Below the pieces are notes generated by a model that had not been told where the DNA came from, did not search any database, and was given only the letters and a program-made list of their open reading frames with translations. From Phragmites australis (lineage: Eukaryota; Streptophyta; Magnoliopsida; Poales; Poaceae), in the NCBI RefSeq assembly GCF_958298935.1, contig NC_084929.1, forward strand, positions 30,321,501 through 30,385,500: a DNA stretch of 64,000 nt. Reading direction: 5' to 3'. How positions within the stretch are numbered: the stretch's first letter is position 1; the number at the start of each line of letters is the position of its first letter. Positions 61,266 through 64,000 of this stretch are shown here, one piece after another. The translations under genes were made by a program, and so were the position numbers.

Positions 61266-62550
61266 GATCTCACGTTGAATACTTTGATAGTGAGGTGAGA
61301 TCAGAGTACAGCCTAGCATGCTAGCAAGTTTAGGGAGCAGCAACCTAATTTTTATCATAAAAACAGTTCTTCCCTTGTCTAGATTGATTTCTAGTCAAGT
61401 CTCCACCCCAATATCCAAGCTCTAACTCTTGCAAGAGTGCGAGACCCTTGCTAATACTCTTGGCCTTCAGATCAAGCGATTTAAGTATCTGGATGGAGTC
61501 AATGAGACAGGATATCACTTAATCTCCGAATTCTGTTTCGGAACAGAAGACCCTAAAGCTAAGAGTTAAGTGATGAGGAATAATTCAACCCAGACTCCCT
61601 GATGAGAAACCTCTTGGTAATTCTAAAATTATCAAGTCCAAGCAATCTACCCTTGAAGCCAAGCTTAACACCAGAAACACATTAGACAGAACATATCAAC
61701 AATACAACATGTCAACATATAAATGATATTCCAGAAATGAACAGCCTAAACGCCGATATCATGCAGGAAGGGATCAAAGTAAGCAACAAGTGAAAAAGAA
61801 AAACAGGCCCAGCTCATGAGAAATCACTTCACAATTGGCACTAACGCGAAACCATTGCACAATTAGTACCACGAGAAATCACTAGAGCAATTCAGCCATC
61901 TTAAAGATCAGCCTCAAGCCTTCAACCATCACAGGAACACGTAGGTCCGCACGAGCGATCCTAAAATTCTCGGAGGCTTGCCCCCAACAACTTCCTCAAA
62001 CCCATCTCCACCAAAATATAATCTCGCGCGAGCAGCTGAGAAATCCCAACCAAGAGCGCGCGCGTAATATCAAAAGTCACCGAGTCCCAAAACCGATCGG
62101 GCAACGCACGAAGCAACCCCGCACCAGAATCCAACTCTAACCTGAAAACCCCCGCGTAACCACGAACCTACCACCTCCGCGCTCGCCAACCCGAATCAGA
62201 GCGCAGATCTACACCAACCAAAGGGGAAAAACAAAAAAAAAATCTCAAACCAAAAATTGCCCCCATGGGGCCGGATCCGGATCGGGAGGGGCTGGAGCTC
62301 ACCCGCGCCGATCTGATCGGATGGGAGACCGAAAAAAAAACCACGCGAAAAAGCGAAAGGGGGAAGGGAAGGCGAGGAGATGGAGGAGATGGAGGCGAAG
62401 GTTTCCACCTTTTCGCAACGAAGACGAAAGATCGGAGACGGCTAGAGGAGCTAGAGAGAGAGACGCCCCTTTTTTTCCACCTGTCCCGGGGGTCCCTCGC
62501 TTGTGGTGCGTGCGAGACTGGTTTCGGAACGGGGCGTGGGTCCGGGTCGG

Positions 62551-62558
62551 TATTTATA
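62551..62558 (-). promoter_or_regulatory. TATA box of the E2 gene
   Basis: TATAAATA on the minus strand, followed by a CT-rich leader (62380-62470 read in reverse) typical of plant 5' UTRs. Confidence 0.7.
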
Positions 62559-63245
62559 ATTTGCCGGGGGCAGGGACGGTCAGACACCGGCACAGACTTG
62601 GAACGTTCGAAGTTGCCTGGTCTTCTTTATTTACTTTCTGTTTTCCTGAAAAATGTCAGGATCAGACGAGGAATCTGTGTGATCAAGTTTTTAAAAAACC
62701 CTGTACAAATATTGTCACTTTATGCACGTACTCACGTAGTATTTACTGGAGACAAAGATATAGAATTTAAAGATTGACGAAGTTATTATAATATCTCGCT
62801 GAGCAAATATATGATTTGATTTCTACCGGATAAGAGGTACAACCATCTAAGCTAAGACTTGATTCTCTACGTATAATCAAGTTAACAAGTCATTTGAGGT
62901 TAGGTAATTGTTTATTTACCAAGTGGAGTTAAATTCCAAAACCAAAGAGTTATCCTTCTTCCACAAATATGTGATAATATAATTTAGAGATCAAAGTGGT
63001 ATTTGTTGATTTTCAAAAGTAAAAATAGGGATGTTCAGCTTTGTTGAGTAGGTCCCGTTTGGAATTTTCCGTTTTACCTAAGTATCAAGAAAGGCTTGTA
63101 ACCTCAAAACTACAAATATCATTTTCCCACACCAAATCCAATTATTTGTGTCGACAGACTGCCAAAACTTCCAAAGTTTGAGTGCATGCATTCCGAACTA
63201 TTACATAATTTTCATAAAGGAATACCTAGTAAACTCATATGTAAG
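62559..63245. other. intergenic, upstream of the E2 gene
   Basis: AT-rich, no gene or repeat recognised; the proximal part is the E2 promoter. Confidence 0.45.
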
Positions 63246-63777
63246 TAGGGATGGGCATTCAGTAGTGTGGTTATTTCGGTTTACATCATCTTGCTTTATA
63301 AAATTTTGGTTTTTGAAAATTGGAAATCAAACGAACAGAGAAAATATAGAAACCAGACAAATTAACCGCAATTGATTTTAAAGTGAAAATTTAAATAGCT
63401 CATCAAAACCAATTGGCTTGTATTGCTACGCCTCAATTTCAAATAGTTTAACGATGCAAAAGAGTACATGCACATAAGCACAAAGCATTGCAATGTAGAT
63501 ATACATACAAGCAACATCACAAATTCACAATAAGTTCAACACTCTAACTCAAATAGTCTCGCATTTAAGAGATAGGAAGTTCGACGGCAATGATTCTCAC
63601 AATAAGTTCAGTTTATTAGGTTAACTTGGTTTCTAAAAGCTAAAAACCGAAAAATAAACTAAAAAATGAACAAAATAATTTTAAAAACTAAACAATAAAC
63701 CAAAAACAAAAAAAAAATAGTTAAATCGGTTCGGTTTCGGTTTCAGTTTCAGTTTGCGGTTCCTTTGCCCAACCCTA
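63246..63777. mobile_element. hAT-like element, 532 bp
   Basis: Ends TAGGGATGGGCATTCAG and CTTTGCCCAACCCTA, an inverted pair around TAGGGWTGGGCA. The interior ends with GGTTCGGTTTCGG repeats, as in the element at 15252-16111. A clean 8-bp duplication is not visible, so one border may be off or decayed. Confidence 0.65.
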
Positions 63778-64000
63778 AAATGCAGTACGATGCATCTGAC
63801 GTTCCCTTGTTTTGCTTCTATTTCTCAAACTATTCTCGATCTCCCAGTTCAGTAGCAAACTACTTCTTTTGTTCATCGATCTTAATAAATGTTGGCTGGC
63901 AAGTTGCAACATGGATCCGATCAAAAAAAAAGTTGCAACATGGATGTCGACACTCTATCGTGAAAGGGCTGGCATCGTTGGATCAGATCCAAGGAATGGA
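63778..64000. other. spacer at window end
   Basis: No gene. A short direct repeat GTTGCAACATGGAT occurs near 63902 and 63931. Confidence 0.5.

Noticed and set aside
62265..62777. ORFs at the E2 promoter
   Set aside because: They lie antisense to the TATA box and 5' leader of the E2 gene and have no domain.

Overview
The window is nuclear DNA from a flowering plant, almost certainly a grass (Poaceae). The host genes are split by short GT-AG introns, some exons are very GC-rich, and the host proteins are plant types: a group III WRKY factor, an STN8-type thylakoid kinase, an h-type thioredoxin, a 148-residue ubiquitin E2 and a nuclear tRNA-Ile. Most of the DNA is transposon sequence, nested and decayed. 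I cannot name the species. Nothing is bacterial or organellar.

Layout. 1-5180: a minus-strand Ty1/copia element whose end lies outside the window, with its long LTR at 3130-5179. 5180-15135: a tandemly duplicated promoter/first-exon unit, broken up by a hAT MITE (5353-5752), a possible LINE end, a second copia element (LTR 7591-10139 plus decayed gag) and LTR scraps. 15252-16111: a hAT element with a perfect 8-bp target duplication. 16390-19200: a decayed gypsy-type LTR. 19614-24545: a decayed copia element. 24937-26059 (minus): an apparently intact WRKY gene with the rare WRKYGHK heptapeptide. 26200-39800: mostly unrecognised intergenic DNA with an LTR-like block, a 197-bp hAT MITE, a GOST/lung-7TM gene fragment and several simple repeats. 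39810-48179: a complete but dead Mutator-like element (MULE) with 9-bp target duplications, an inactivated transposase, an antisense GRF zinc-finger gene, and a 3.2-kb solo gypsy LTR nested in its intron. 48388-55205: a pseudogene of the chloroplast kinase STN8. A 5-kb copia element splits its first exon, and a tRNA-Ile gene lies antisense in its second intron. 55646-56459 (minus): an intact thioredoxin h-like gene, whose 5' intron contains a near-perfect 535-bp foldback element loaded with E2F-like sites. 59066-60726 (minus): an intact ubiquitin-conjugating enzyme with a TATA box at 62551. 63246-63777: another hAT-like element.

The intact host genes are WRKY, thioredoxin, E2 and tRNA-Ile. 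They are independent single genes and do not form a pathway or operon. The transposons supply most of the interest. The MULE sits about 200 bp upstream of the STN8 start codon, and a copia element sits inside its coding exon, so this kinase copy was hit twice. The foldback element may bring cell-cycle-type binding sites into the thioredoxin gene. I found no convincing new enzymatic system. The best leads are the foldback E2F-like array, the WRKYGHK variant, and the recurrent short palindrome arrays inside unrelated LTRs.
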